Origin: Acidobacteriota bacterium
GTDB taxonomy: Bacteria; Acidobacteriota; Vicinamibacteria; Vicinamibacterales; CAVVIG01
NCBI GenBank assembly: GCA_003222555.1
Contig: QHWL01000010.1
Coordinates: forward strand, 1 to 13,177
Reading direction: 5' to 3'
DNA length: 13,177 nucleotides
Shown here: in pieces, positions 1-6,472 of the stretch
Numbering within the stretch: the first letter of the stretch is position 1
Layout of the letters: the number at the start of each line of letters is the position of its first letter
The notes under the pieces: generated by a model
Seen by the model: the letters and a program-made list of their open reading frames with translations, nothing else
What the model was told of the DNA's origin: nothing
Database searches by the model: none
Program-made: the position numbers and the translations under genes

Positions 1-123
1 CTGCTGAAGCAGTTCGTGCAAATGCAGAAGATGTTGAAATCGCTCGGCGGGTTGACCGGGATGACCGGCGGCGGCAACCAAGCCCGCCGTCGGGCGATGC
101 AGATGCTGCGATCGCGATCATGA
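1..123 (+). CDS. ffh: Signal recognition particle protein Ffh, C-terminal end (5' truncated by window)
   Basis: Frame 1 is open from base 1 to a TGA at 121-123 and encodes the last 40 residues of a protein. The peptide is Met-rich and amphipathic (QMQKMLKSLGG, then a Gly-rich turn, then ARRRAMQMLR). This is how the M domain of Ffh ends; in the family that domain binds 4.5S/SRP RNA and the hydrophobic signal sequences of nascent proteins. The GTPase NG domain lies outside the window. The position directly before rpsP-khpA-rimM-trmD-rplS is the classical place for ffh and supports the call. The stop codon directly abuts the AT-rich microrepeat island that fills the gap to rpsP. Confidence 0.85.
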   Translation: MLKQFVQMQKMLKSLGGLTGMTGGGNQARRRAMQMLRSRS

Positions 124-227
124 GATTGAAGATTGTAGATTGCAAATTGAAGATTTGGATTGAAGATTAGAGATTGGTCATTGAAGATTCCGAAATCTTC
201 AATCTTCAATCTGAAATCTTCAATCTC
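124..227. repeat. AT-rich microrepeat island with a perfect 10-bp hairpin, between ffh and rpsP
   Basis: The core ATTGAAGATT occurs four times forward (125-134, 146-155, 159-168, 180-189; steps of 21, 13 and 21 nt). Its complement AATCTTCAAT occurs three times (194-203, 201-210, 215-224). The last forward and first reverse copies form a perfect 10-bp stem (180-189 with 194-203) around a CCGA tetraloop. The island is strikingly AT-rich within a GC-rich genome. It starts directly after the ffh stop and ends just before the rpsP ribosome binding site. An open frame that crosses it and would extend RpsP upstream is spurious. Any role in attenuation or mRNA processing is inference. Confidence 0.85.
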
Positions 228-234
228 AAAGGAG
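228..234 (+). promoter_or_regulatory. Strong Shine-Dalgarno AAAGGAG for rpsP
   Basis: AAAGGAG lies 6 nt before ATG 241. It fixes the RpsP start and rules out the in-frame upstream ATG at 160. The same heptamer at the same spacing precedes rplS. Confidence 0.85.
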
Positions 235-240
235 CCAGTG

Positions 241-534
241 ATGTTGGCGATTCGTTTGCGGCGGGCCGGCTCGAAAAAGCGGCCCTACTTCCGTCTCGTT
301 GTGGCCGATTCGCGCGCCGCGCGCGACAGCAGCTTTGTCGAGATTCTCGGCCACTACAACCCGCGCACCAAGCCGGCGCTCGTCGACGTCGACCAGGAGC
401 GCGTCAGCTACTGGGTGGGCAAGGGCGCGCAGCCGTCCGACTCGGTGCGGACCTTGATCGCGCGGCATCTGACACCGAAGCCAGAGGCCGCTCCGGCAGC
501 CTCGGCAGCGGTGGGGGGCCGGCCCAATGAGTGA
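241..534 (+). CDS. rpsP: 30S ribosomal protein S16
   Basis: Ribosomal protein bS16, a small primary-assembly protein of the 30S subunit that binds the 5' domain of 16S rRNA. The 97-residue product has the family hallmarks: MLAIRLRRAGSKKRPYFRLV at the N-terminus, then VADSR and, around residues 35-42, ILGHYNPR, followed by the YWVGKGAQPSD segment (58-67) seen in S16 proteins. The C-terminus is an Ala/Pro-rich tail, as in many high-GC bacteria. The start at ATG 241 is set by a strong AAAGGAG six bases upstream. The last 8 bases overlap the khpA start (ATGAGTGA), so the two are probably translationally coupled. Second gene in view of the ffh-to-rplS operon. Confidence 0.97.
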   Translation: MLAIRLRRAGSKKRPYFRLVVADSRAARDSSFVEILGHYNPRTKPALVDVDQERVSYWVGKGAQPSDSVRTLIARHLTPKPEAAPAASAAVGGRPNE

Positions 535-790
535 AACGCGTGGCGTCCGAGCCGTCGTCGAGGTGCTCGCCCGCGCGCTCACCGATCAACCCGACCATGT
601 GCGCGTGACCGAGTCGCAGTACAAGGCGACGACCCTTGTCGAGCTGTACGTCGCGCCGGGTGATCTCGGAAAGGTCATCGGCAAGCAGGGCCGAACGGCC
701 GCCGCACTGCGTACGCTGGCCTCGACAGCGGGCGAACGCGACGGTAAGACGGTGATGCTCGAGATTCGCGATATGCCGTACAAGGGCTGA
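527..790 (+). CDS. khpA: KH-domain RNA-binding protein KhpA
   Basis: Single-KH-domain RNA-binding protein of 87 residues. In other bacteria KhpA pairs with KhpB and affects cell elongation and sRNA/mRNA biology; KhpB is not in this window. The diagnostic GxxG loop is visible as IGKQGR (51-56) after a beta strand (LVELYVAP), followed by helix TAAALRTLAS and the end strand KTVMLEIRD. The size and the location between rpsP and rimM are canonical for this gene (older names YlqC or 'RNA-binding protein'). The ATG overlaps the rpsP stop by 8 bases. There is no good Shine-Dalgarno sequence, so coupling to rpsP translation is likely. Confidence 0.93.
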   Translation: MSETRGVRAVVEVLARALTDQPDHVRVTESQYKATTLVELYVAPGDLGKVIGKQGRTAAALRTLASTAGERDGKTVMLEIRDMPYKG

Positions 791-903
791 CGGCGTCCGA
801 CAGACACAGAGAGCACGCCGGAAGGACGACCGGGCGGGCTCTGTTCGCTCTGCGCCGCGTACGGGGACGGGAGCCTGTACAGCGTGCAGCCGGTTCTGGC
901 AAC

Positions 904-1455
904 GTGATCTGGGATGACATGGCGGTGGTCGGTCGGATTGCTCGGGCGCACGGCAATCGTGGCCATGTGATCCTGAATCTCGAGACCGATTTCCCGGAGG
1001 CGCGGTTTCATCCGGGCGCCGAACTGTTCGTCATGCGGGGAGCCGGTGTTGAGCCGCTGACGCTGACGAGCGTTCGCTTTCACGGTGAGCGTCCGATTAT
1101 TGGCGTGGCGGGCGTCGAGAGCATCGACGCGGCCGAGGCGCTTGCGGGCTTGGAATTACGCGTGCCGGCCGACCAGCTGGCGTCGTTGCCTGAGGGGATG
1201 TTCTACCGCCACGACCTGGTTGGCTGCCGTGTCGAGACGCGGCTGGGCGATCCGGTCGGCGTTGTCTCCGAGGTCGAGGGTACGCTTGGCGGAAGCCGTC
1301 TTGTGGTGGCGGGCGCCGCGGGCGAGGTGCTGATTCCGTTCGCCGCTGAAATTTGCACGGCGATCGATCCGGCGGCGAAGCGGATCGTCGTCGATCCGCC
1401 TGATGGTTTGCTGGATTTGAACGTGGGGCGCCGGATGAAGCCGGACGTCACGTGA
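904..1455 (+). CDS. rimM: 16S rRNA processing / ribosome maturation protein RimM
   Basis: RimM helps 30S subunit maturation, acting at the 3' (head) domain near S19. The product is 183 residues with the usual two-domain plan. The N-terminal domain begins VGRIARAHGNRGHV with TDFPEARF (matching the family's VGRI-x-x-xHG-x-RGEV and TDFPERF), and the C-terminal PRC-barrel begins near residue 100 (FYRHDLVGCRVET, then LIPFAAEI and the IVVDPPDGLLDLN ending). The GTG at 904 is chosen because it retains WDDM before AVVGRI; ATG 919 is the alternative, and neither has a clear Shine-Dalgarno. The 113-nt gap from khpA contains only a weak 6-bp inverted repeat (791-796 with 815-820). trmD follows after 36 nt. 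Confidence 0.93.
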   Translation: MIWDDMAVVGRIARAHGNRGHVILNLETDFPEARFHPGAELFVMRGAGVEPLTLTSVRFHGERPIIGVAGVESIDAAEALAGLELRVPADQLASLPEGMFYRHDLVGCRVETRLGDPVGVVSEVEGTLGGSRLVVAGAAGEVLIPFAAEICTAIDPAAKRIVVDPPDGLLDLNVGRRMKPDVT

Positions 1456-1491
1456 GAAACAAGCGCAGAGGCGTGGCGTCCGGACATTTCT

Positions 1492-2274
1492 ATGACGTTC
1501 GACATCGTCACCATCTTTCCGGCGATGATCGAGCAGGCCATTGCGCCCGGGATCGTCGGGCGCGCCATCGAGCGGGGCACGCTGGACGTGAAGGTCCGCG
1601 ACCTTCGGGACTTCACGATCGATCGACACCGCGTCGTCGACGATATGCCGTACGGTGGCGGACCGGGGATGGTGCTGAAGCCGGAACCGATCTTTCGAAC
1701 GCTGGACGCCATCGCAGCCGAGCGCGGGCGGCCGCTCACCGTCGTCCTGATGTCGCCGCAGGGGACGCGGTTCACGCAGGCCGAGGCGCAGCGTGTGAGC
1801 CGTCTGGCGCACGTCGTGCTCCTTTGCGGTCGATACGAAGGAGTGGACGAGCGCGTGCGCGCGCGCGTCACCGAGGAGATTTCGATCGGCGACTACGTCC
1901 TGAGCGGCGGCGAGCTGCCGGCGCTGGTGATTTTGGACGCGGTCGCGCGGTTCGTTCCGGGGGTGGTCGGCGACCAGCAGTCGGTAGTGGAGGATTCGTT
2001 CAGCCGGGGGCTGCTCGATTTTCCTCAATACACGCGGCCGGCTGAGGTGACCTGGCCCGATCCTGTGGGCCCCGCGGTGTTGAAGGTGCCCGACGTGCTG
2101 TTGTCGGGCAATCACGCCGAGATTCGCCGCTGGCGCAAGCGCGAGGCGTTGAGCCGCACGCTGGCGCGCCGGCCGGAGCTGCTGAGCGAGGCGGAGCTGG
2201 ACGAAGAAGAGCAGGACATTCTGCGCGAGCTCGTCGCCGAGCGCGCCAAAGGAGTCGGGTATGAGCGCGATTGA
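1492..2274 (+). CDS. trmD: tRNA (guanine-N1-)-methyltransferase TrmD
   Basis: TrmD methylates G37 of tRNAs at N1 using S-adenosylmethionine, which prevents +1 frameshifting; it is a trefoil-knot SPOUT enzyme that acts as a homodimer. The 260-residue protein has the standard start [10 protein letters not shown], the MPYGGGPGM segment (52-60), the knot motifs [13 protein letters not shown] (110-122) and [13 protein letters not shown] (131-143), and the C-terminal signature [15 protein letters not shown] (167-183). The family's catalytic aspartate falls in this last region. The length is normal and I see no missing motif. The 3' end overlaps rplS by 14 bases, and the rplS ribosome binding site lies inside trmD. 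Confidence 0.97.
   Translation: MTFDIVTIFPAMIEQAIAPGIVGRAIERGTLDVKVRDLRDFTIDRHRVVDDMPYGGGPGMVLKPEPIFRTLDAIAAERGRPLTVVLMSPQGTRFTQAEAQRVSRLAHVVLLCGRYEGVDERVRARVTEEISIGDYVLSGGELPALVILDAVARFVPGVVGDQQSVVEDSFSRGLLDFPQYTRPAEVTWPDPVGPAVLKVPDVLLSGNHAEIRRWRKREALSRTLARRPELLSEAELDEEEQDILRELVAERAKGVGYERD
2248..2254 (+). promoter_or_regulatory. Strong Shine-Dalgarno AAAGGAG for rplS, inside trmD
   Basis: AAAGGAG lies 6 nt before ATG 2261, within the last codons of trmD. The heptamer and spacing are identical to those of rpsP, whereas khpA, rimM and trmD have weak sites. Confidence 0.8.
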
Positions 2275-2614
2275 GCTGGTAGAAAAGCCGCAGCTCACGG
2301 AGCGGCCGGCCATGAAGTCGGGCGACACCGTGCGGGTGCACGTCAAGGTTCGCGAAGGCGATAAAGAACGCATCCAGATTTTCGAAGGCGTCGTCATCGG
2401 GATGCACCGCGGCGGCACGCGGGCGTCCTTCACGGTGCGCAAGGTGTCGTTCGGCCAAGGCGTCGAGCGCATCTTCCCGCTACACTCGCCGACGATTCAA
2501 AAGGTCGAAGTGATGCGGTCGGCCAAAGTGCGCCGTGCCAAGCTGTATTACCTGCGCGACCTCAAGGGCAAAGCCGCCCGGATGAAGGAGGGGGCGCGGG
2601 AGGGAAAAAGTTAG
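2261..2614 (+). CDS. rplS: 50S ribosomal protein L19
   Basis: Ribosomal protein bL19, located at the 30S-50S interface. The 117-residue product has the family core: [14 protein letters not shown] (20-33), [11 protein letters not shown] (38-48), [29 protein letters not shown] (51-79) and [22 protein letters not shown] (89-110). The start overlaps trmD by 14 bases and has a strong ribosome binding site. The final two codons (Lys, Ser) and the TAG stop are supplied by the first unit of the AAAAGGT-type microrepeat that follows, so the repeat has overwritten or defined the 3' end of the gene. Confidence 0.97.
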   Translation: MSAIELVEKPQLTERPAMKSGDTVRVHVKVREGDKERIQIFEGVVIGMHRGGTRASFTVRKVSFGQGVERIFPLHSPTIQKVEVMRSAKVRRAKLYYLRDLKGKAARMKEGAREGKS

Positions 2615-2661
2615 AAGGTAAAAGTTAGAAGGTAAAAGGTAAAAGGCAAAAGGTAAAAGGC
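2606..2661. repeat. Tandem microrepeat at the rplS-rnhB junction
   Basis: Two perfect 14-nt units AAAAGTTAGAAGGT (2606-2619, 2620-2633) are followed by four 7-nt units alternating AAAAGGT and AAAAGGC (2634-2640, 2641-2647, 2648-2654, 2655-2661). The array is purine-only on the plus strand except for T and the C of AAAAGGC. It begins inside rplS and contains that gene's TAG stop. A relative of the same sequence appears on both flanks of the 8.1-kb palindrome. Confidence 0.9.
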
Positions 2662-2682
2662 ACTTTCACTTTGTAGTTCTTT

Positions 2683-3120
2683 ATGGTCCGTGTTCCGGCC
2701 ACGCGCACGCTGGAGAACTCGCTGCGCCGGGTCGGGTTCGTGCACGTGGCCGGCGTCGATGAGGTGGGGCGCGGCTGCCTCGCGGGCCCCGTGGTCGCCG
2801 CGGCCGTCCTGCTCCATCCGGATCGGCACATTCCCGGCGTCTGCGACTCGAAGCTCGTACCCTCGGTGAAGCGTGAGCAGCTGTACGAGCGAATCGTCCG
2901 CGGTGCGGTGGCGTGGGCCGTCGCGGCGGCCTCGATCGTGGCCAAGGTGACGCGCGATCGTCAGATGCTGGAGCTGCACGGCCGCGATCCGCGCTACGGA
3001 TTCGACCGGCACAAGGGCTATGCCACGGCCGACCACCTCGAGGCGGTCGCCCGCTTCGGCTACTCCGACGTGCACCGACGATCGTTCCGCCCGTCGACGC
3101 TGTTTGATACCATTGACTAG
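2683..3120 (+). pseudogene. rnhB: Ribonuclease HII with a ~60-residue internal deletion (probably inactive)
   Basis: RNase HII cleaves RNA embedded in DNA at ribonucleotides using four acidic residues. This product is 145 residues against about 200 for the family. The N-terminal part is good: AGVDEVGRG (23-31, with catalytic D26 and E27), LAGPVVAAAVLL and DSK (55-57). The C-terminal part is good too: AAASIVAKVTRD (81-92), YGFDRHKGY (105-113) and HRRSF. Between AVAW (75-78) and VAAAS (80-84) the normal stretch that carries the LIDG and KGD(S) catalytic aspartates is missing, in frame. Compared with my recollection of E. coli RnhB, about 62 residues are gone. The reading frame is otherwise intact. 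It could be a degraded gene, an assembly collapse, or a repurposed nucleic-acid-binding remnant. ATG 2683 has no clear Shine-Dalgarno and sits 21 nt after the repeat array. Confidence 0.85.
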
Positions 3121-3128
3121 ATCACCAC

Positions 3129-5522
3129 GTGGCCATTGATCGCGCCGCCATTCTGCGCAATGCTGAGAAGCTCCTCCGGCAGGGAAAGCTAGAACCCGCC
3201 ATTCTAGAGTACCTCCGCGTCGTTCAGGACCAGCCTCGCGACTGGAATACCGCCAACGCCCTGGGCGATCTCTACCTCCGGGCGGGGCAGACCGACAAGG
3301 CGATCGAGCAGTTCACGCGCATTGCCGACAGTCTCAGCGACGAAGGCTTCCTGCCGAAGGCGGGCGCGCTTTACAAGAAAGTCCTCAAACTCAAGCCCGA
3401 TCACGAGCACGCGCTCATCCAGGGCGCGGAAATTGCGGCGAGCCAGGGTCTGCTGGCCGACGCCCGCTCCTACTTGAACACCGTCGCCGAACGGCGGCGG
3501 GCCAAGGGCGACAAGCGCGGCGCGGCGCAGATGGTGATCCGGCTCGGGTCGCTCGACCCCGCAGATGTGAAGGCGCGAATGGCCGCTGCGGGCGCGCGCG
3601 TGGAAATCGGCGACACGGCCGGCGCGGTCACCGATTTGAAGACGATTGCGGCCGAGCTCACCGAGCTGGGGCGTCAGGCGGAGGCCTTCGAAGCGCTGCG
3701 TCAGGCGGCGCTGCTCGTACCCGACGACGCCGAGATACGCGAGCGGCTCCTCGACTTTTACGTGGCGGCCGGTGATTTCGAACACGCGCGCCAGTGCGCG
3801 TCGACCGTGGACCAGTTCAAGACGCTGGCGGCCGCCCTCGAGGCGAAAGGCCATCCCGACGAAGCCCTCCAGGCGCTGCGCGACGCGTCGGGACTCGACC
3901 CTGAGGACACGGCGCTCAAGGCGCACCTCGCACGCGCCTTCGTCGCGCGCGGCGACATGGCGTCGGCGGCCGAATACCTGACCGTCGAGACCGCAGGCAA
4001 CGATCCGCACCTCCTGCTCACGGTGGCAGAGATTCAGCTGCGTGCCGGCAAGCTGGACGAAGGCCTGGCGCTCGTGCGCCGTCTTCTCGAGGAGGATCCG
4101 TCGCGTCGCGACGACATCGCGCTTCTCGGGTGGACCATCGCGGAACAGATACCGGAGGCCGGGTTCACCGTTGTGGCGCTCGCCGCCGACAGCGCCCTCG
4201 CGCAATCGGACTGGGCGTCGGCCGCTGCTGCGTTGCAGGAGTTCGTCACGCGCGTGCCCAATCACATCCCGGCGCTGATGCGGCTGGTCGAAATATGCGT
4301 CGACGGCGAGCTCGAGGCGACGATGTACAGCGCACAGGCGCAATTAGCCGACGCGTACATCTCCGCCGGTTCCGGCTCCGAGGCGCGCTTCATCGCCGAG
4401 GATCTGGTCGCCCGCGCACCGTGGGAGCCTGAGAACATCGAGCGGTTCCGACGTGCGCTCGTCCTTCTAGGGGAGCCGGATCCTGATGGCCTCATCGCCG
4501 AGCGGCTGAGCGGCCAGACGCCGTTCATGACCACCGATCTGGGCTTGGATTCGGGCGAGTTCCCGGCGATGGATCAGGCCGCCCAAGTGGCGCCGACGCC
4601 TGCTGCTCCGGCGCCGACGCCCGCTGCCGCGGCGCCCACGCCCGCTGCCGCGGCACGGACGCCCGCTACCGCGGCGCCGCCGCCAGCCGCTGCGCCGCCG
4701 GCGCCTGTCGCCGCGCCGCCGGCGTCTGCCGCCGCGCCGCGGATGCCTCCCCTCGATTACTCCGCCGTCGAGGTGTCAGCCGAACCGACGGTCGAACCGG
4801 CGCCACGGGCCGGAGCGGTCCCCCCTCCGACTCGAGCCGGCAAGCGCGCGAAAAAGGAGGGTCCCAGCCACTTTGAGCTGAGCGCGAACGCGATCGACCT
4901 GGATAACATCCTCGGCGATTTCGAGTCGCCCCCGGCAAAGACCCCGGCAAAGACCCCGGCGAAGACTCCGGCAAAGACCTCGGCGCACGCGACCTCTGAG
5001 AGCGTGGAAGTCGATTTGAGCATTGTGCTGAACGAATTCAGCCGGCCGGCGGCAGGTTCGCCGGCGGCGCCGGTCGCGCCGGCTGAAACCGCTGATCTGG
5101 ACGGCGTGTTCGAAAGGCTCCGCGGCGAGGCGTCGCGCCGGTCGGACGAGGCCGACGAGCAGTACAAGCGCGGATTGGCATTGCGCGCCGCGGGACAGTT
5201 CGACGAGAGCATTCAGGCTCTGGAAGCGGCGTCTCGGGCGCCACGGCTGCGCTTCCAGACGGCGTCGCTCATCGGCCGGATGCATCGCGAGCGGGGCATG
5301 CTGACTCAGGCGATCGAGTGGTACGAGCGTGCGGCGCAGGCGCCAGCACCGACCGCCGACGAGGGACATCGGCTGTTGTACGAGCTCGCCGAACTGCTCG
5401 AGTCGATAGACGAGACCGCGAGAGCGCTGGCAATCTTCCTCGAGCTCCAAGCCGATGCCGGCAACTACCGCGATATCGCCGCGCGTGTCGGTCGCCTTGC
5501 GAAGGTCCAGACCCGAGGGTAG
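3129..5522 (+). CDS. Large tetratricopeptide-repeat protein with Ala/Pro-rich linker
   Basis: This 797-residue protein has no signal peptide or membrane helix and is probably cytoplasmic. Residues 1-450 are helical TPR-like repeats (for example AEKLLRQGKLEPAILEYLRVV at 12-32, then NALGDLYLRAGQTDKAIEQFTRIA). Residues 488-536 are an Ala/Pro-rich linker encoded by 21-nt DNA repeats. The following segment has two similar short acidic motifs, IDLDNILGDF and VDLSIVLNEF, which flank four PAKT units (602-617). The C-terminus has another TPR block (EQYKRGLALRAAGQFDESIQALEAA onward). TPRs normally bind partner proteins; the partner here is unknown. The GTG start lies 9 nt after rnhB, and the MAIDRAAILRNAEKLL start resembles other TPR proteins of this type. 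Its stop is 4 nt before the next gene. Confidence 0.85.
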   Translation: MAIDRAAILRNAEKLLRQGKLEPAILEYLRVVQDQPRDWNTANALGDLYLRAGQTDKAIEQFTRIADSLSDEGFLPKAGALYKKVLKLKPDHEHALIQGAEIAASQGLLADARSYLNTVAERRRAKGDKRGAAQMVIRLGSLDPADVKARMAAAGARVEIGDTAGAVTDLKTIAAELTELGRQAEAFEALRQAALLVPDDAEIRERLLDFYVAAGDFEHARQCASTVDQFKTLAAALEAKGHPDEALQALRDASGLDPEDTALKAHLARAFVARGDMASAAEYLTVETAGNDPHLLLTVAEIQLRAGKLDEGLALVRRLLEEDPSRRDDIALLGWTIAEQIPEAGFTVVALAADSALAQSDWASAAAALQEFVTRVPNHIPALMRLVEICVDGELEATMYSAQAQLADAYISAGSGSEARFIAEDLVARAPWEPENIERFRRALVLLGEPDPDGLIAERLSGQTPFMTTDLGLDSGEFPAMDQAAQVAPTPAAPAPTPAAAAPTPAAAARTPATAAPPPAAAPPAPVAAPPASAAAPRMPPLDYSAVEVSAEPTVEPAPRAGAVPPPTRAGKRAKKEGPSHFELSANAIDLDNILGDFESPPAKTPAKTPAKTPAKTSAHATSESVEVDLSIVLNEFSRPAAGSPAAPVAPAETADLDGVFERLRGEASRRSDEADEQYKRGLALRAAGQFDESIQALEAASRAPRLRFQTASLIGRMHRERGMLTQAIEWYERAAQAPAPTADEGHRLLYELAELLESIDETARALAIFLELQADAGNYRDIAARVGRLAKVQTRG
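4590..4736 (+). repeat. Seven 21-nt coding repeats (Ala/Pro linker)
   Basis: Seven consecutive degenerate 21-nt units, the consensus being close to GCGCCGACGCCCGCTGCCGCG, start at 4590, 4611, 4632, 4653, 4674, 4695 and 4716. Each encodes a variant of APTPAAA. The first units are nearest to one another in sequence and the last two begin with CCGCCGGCG. This looks like a minisatellite grown by slippage in a tolerant linker; copy number may vary between strains. Confidence 0.85.
4932..4979 (+). repeat. Four 12-nt coding repeats (PAKT linker)
   Basis: Four near-identical 12-nt units CCGGCAAAGACC (4932, 4944, 4956, 4968), with only two substitutions in the third, encode PAKT four times. A decayed fifth unit follows (encoding SAHA). 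The high DNA identity suggests recent expansion. The basic stretch separates the two acidic DLDNIL / DLSIVL motifs. Confidence 0.85.
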
Positions 5523-5526
5523 CATC

Positions 5527-5784
5527 CTGATCCGCCGGCTGGTATACATCGCCTTCTTCCTCGAGGTCGGACTGCTTCTCATCGTTCTCCCGTGGTCTGC
5601 GTTCTGGGATCGCAATTACTTTGCCGAAACGTGGCCCGGTCTCAGACCGTTTCTCACCAACAACTTCGTTCGCGGCGCCGTGACGGGTCTCGGTTTCGTG
5701 AATCTGGCGGCCGGCTTCGCCGACCTCGGGCTGGTCTTCGGCGTTCGCGAGCGGAGCAGCGCTTCAGGAAGGCCGACCGCGTGA
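5527..5784 (+). CDS. Small two-helix membrane protein, function unknown
   Basis: I do not recognise a function. The frame is open from 5455 to the TGA at 5784. From CTG 5527 the product is 85 residues: a basic start (IRRL), a first hydrophobic helix (VYIAFFLEVGLLLIVLPW), a short WDRNYFAETWPGLRPFLTNN loop with several aromatic residues, a second helix (GAVTGLGFVNLAAGFADLGLVF) and a short polar tail. CTG 5527 is preferred because GAGGG (5515-5519) lies 7 nt upstream and translation would begin right at the basic, helix-flanking residues. TTG 5497 and GTG 5485 are possible starts overlapping the TPR gene, but lack a good Shine-Dalgarno and would add a non-membrane-like Arg/Ser extension. The stop overlaps the next gene by 4 bases (GTGA), implying an operon with the TPR and ThiE/TenI genes. 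Confidence 0.65.
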   Translation: MIRRLVYIAFFLEVGLLLIVLPWSAFWDRNYFAETWPGLRPFLTNNFVRGAVTGLGFVNLAAGFADLGLVFGVRERSSASGRPTA

Positions 5785-6452
5785 TCCTATGTCTGGTGAC
5801 CGACCGGCGGCGCGTCTGCGCGAGCGGCCAGTTTGATGCGGTGCGCCGCTGCATCGTGGAACAAGCCCGTCACGCGGTGGAGGCGGGCCTCGATTTCGTG
5901 CAGATCAGGGAGCGCGACCTCGAAGCCTCCGAGCAGCTTTCGCTCGCCGCCGATGTGGTGCGAGTGACGCGCGGGACCAGGACTCGCGTGATCGTCAACG
6001 ATCGCCTCGACGTGGCGCTGGCGGCTGGCGCCGATGGCGTGCACTTGCGCGCCGATTCCCTGCCGCCGTCGGCGGCGCGCTCGATCGCGCCGGCCGGATT
6101 CTTGATCGGCCGTTCGGTGCATCGACTCGACGAGGCGGTCCGTGTGGCGCTCGACGTCGATTATTTGATCGCCGGAACGGTGTTTCCGACCCCCTCGAAG
6201 CCGGATGGCGCCCCGCTCCTCGGCGTCGGGGGGCTGGCGTCCATCGCCGCTGCTGTTCGTGTTCCTGTGCTGGCGATTGGCGGAATATCGATCGACCGCA
6301 TCGGACAGGTTGCGGAGGCCGGCGCCGCTGGCGTCGCGGCGGTGGGCTTGTTTATCGGTCATTGCTCGCAGACCAGCTGCCGGGCGGTGCCGCTCGTTGG
6401 GGTAGCAGAGCCGGCCCGCAGGCAGTTTGACAGCATGAAAACGGCTTCCTAA
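5781..6452 (+). CDS. thiE: Thiamine phosphate synthase / TenI-family protein
   Basis: TIM-barrel protein of the ThiE/TenI family, 223 residues. ThiE joins HMP pyrophosphate and thiazole phosphate to thiamine phosphate; TenI aromatises the thiazole. Family motifs: FVQIRERD (39-46), VNDRLDVALAAGADGVHL (72-89), IGRSVH (109-114), TVFPTPSKPD (133-142) and VLAIGGI (163-169). FPTPSK favours ThiE, while IGRSVH and the absence of the usual ThiE Q-x-D after GVH (here RADS) favour TenI, so the reaction cannot be fixed by eye. GTG 5781 is chosen for its GTGA overlap with the previous stop and AGGAAGG 8 nt upstream (5766-5772). The frame is open further upstream, but that part lies inside the small membrane protein gene. 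No other thi genes are nearby. A tail of about 30 residues follows the last barrel motif. Confidence 0.85.
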   Translation: MILCLVTDRRRVCASGQFDAVRRCIVEQARHAVEAGLDFVQIRERDLEASEQLSLAADVVRVTRGTRTRVIVNDRLDVALAAGADGVHLRADSLPPSAARSIAPAGFLIGRSVHRLDEAVRVALDVDYLIAGTVFPTPSKPDGAPLLGVGGLASIAAAVRVPVLAIGGISIDRIGQVAEAGAAGVAAVGLFIGHCSQTSCRAVPLVGVAEPARRQFDSMKTAS

Positions 6453-6472
6453 GATAAGCGGTTGCCGGAACG

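Noticed and set aside
124..227. CRISPR array
   Set aside because: The cores are only about 10 nt, in both orientations, with irregular short gaps and no unique spacers.
160..240. Upstream in-frame extension of RpsP from ATG 160
   Set aside because: It translates the microrepeat island, has no Shine-Dalgarno, and S16 proteins begin at the ATG 241 that has a strong site.
791..903. A small gene or structured RNA between khpA and rimM
   Set aside because: Only a 6-bp inverted repeat with an 18-nt loop is visible, and there is no convincing short frame with a ribosome binding site.
1156..2472. 438-codon minus-strand open frame opposite rimM-trmD-rplS
   Set aside because: It lies antisense to three clear conserved genes; its Arg/His-rich composition is typical of GC-rich shadow frames.
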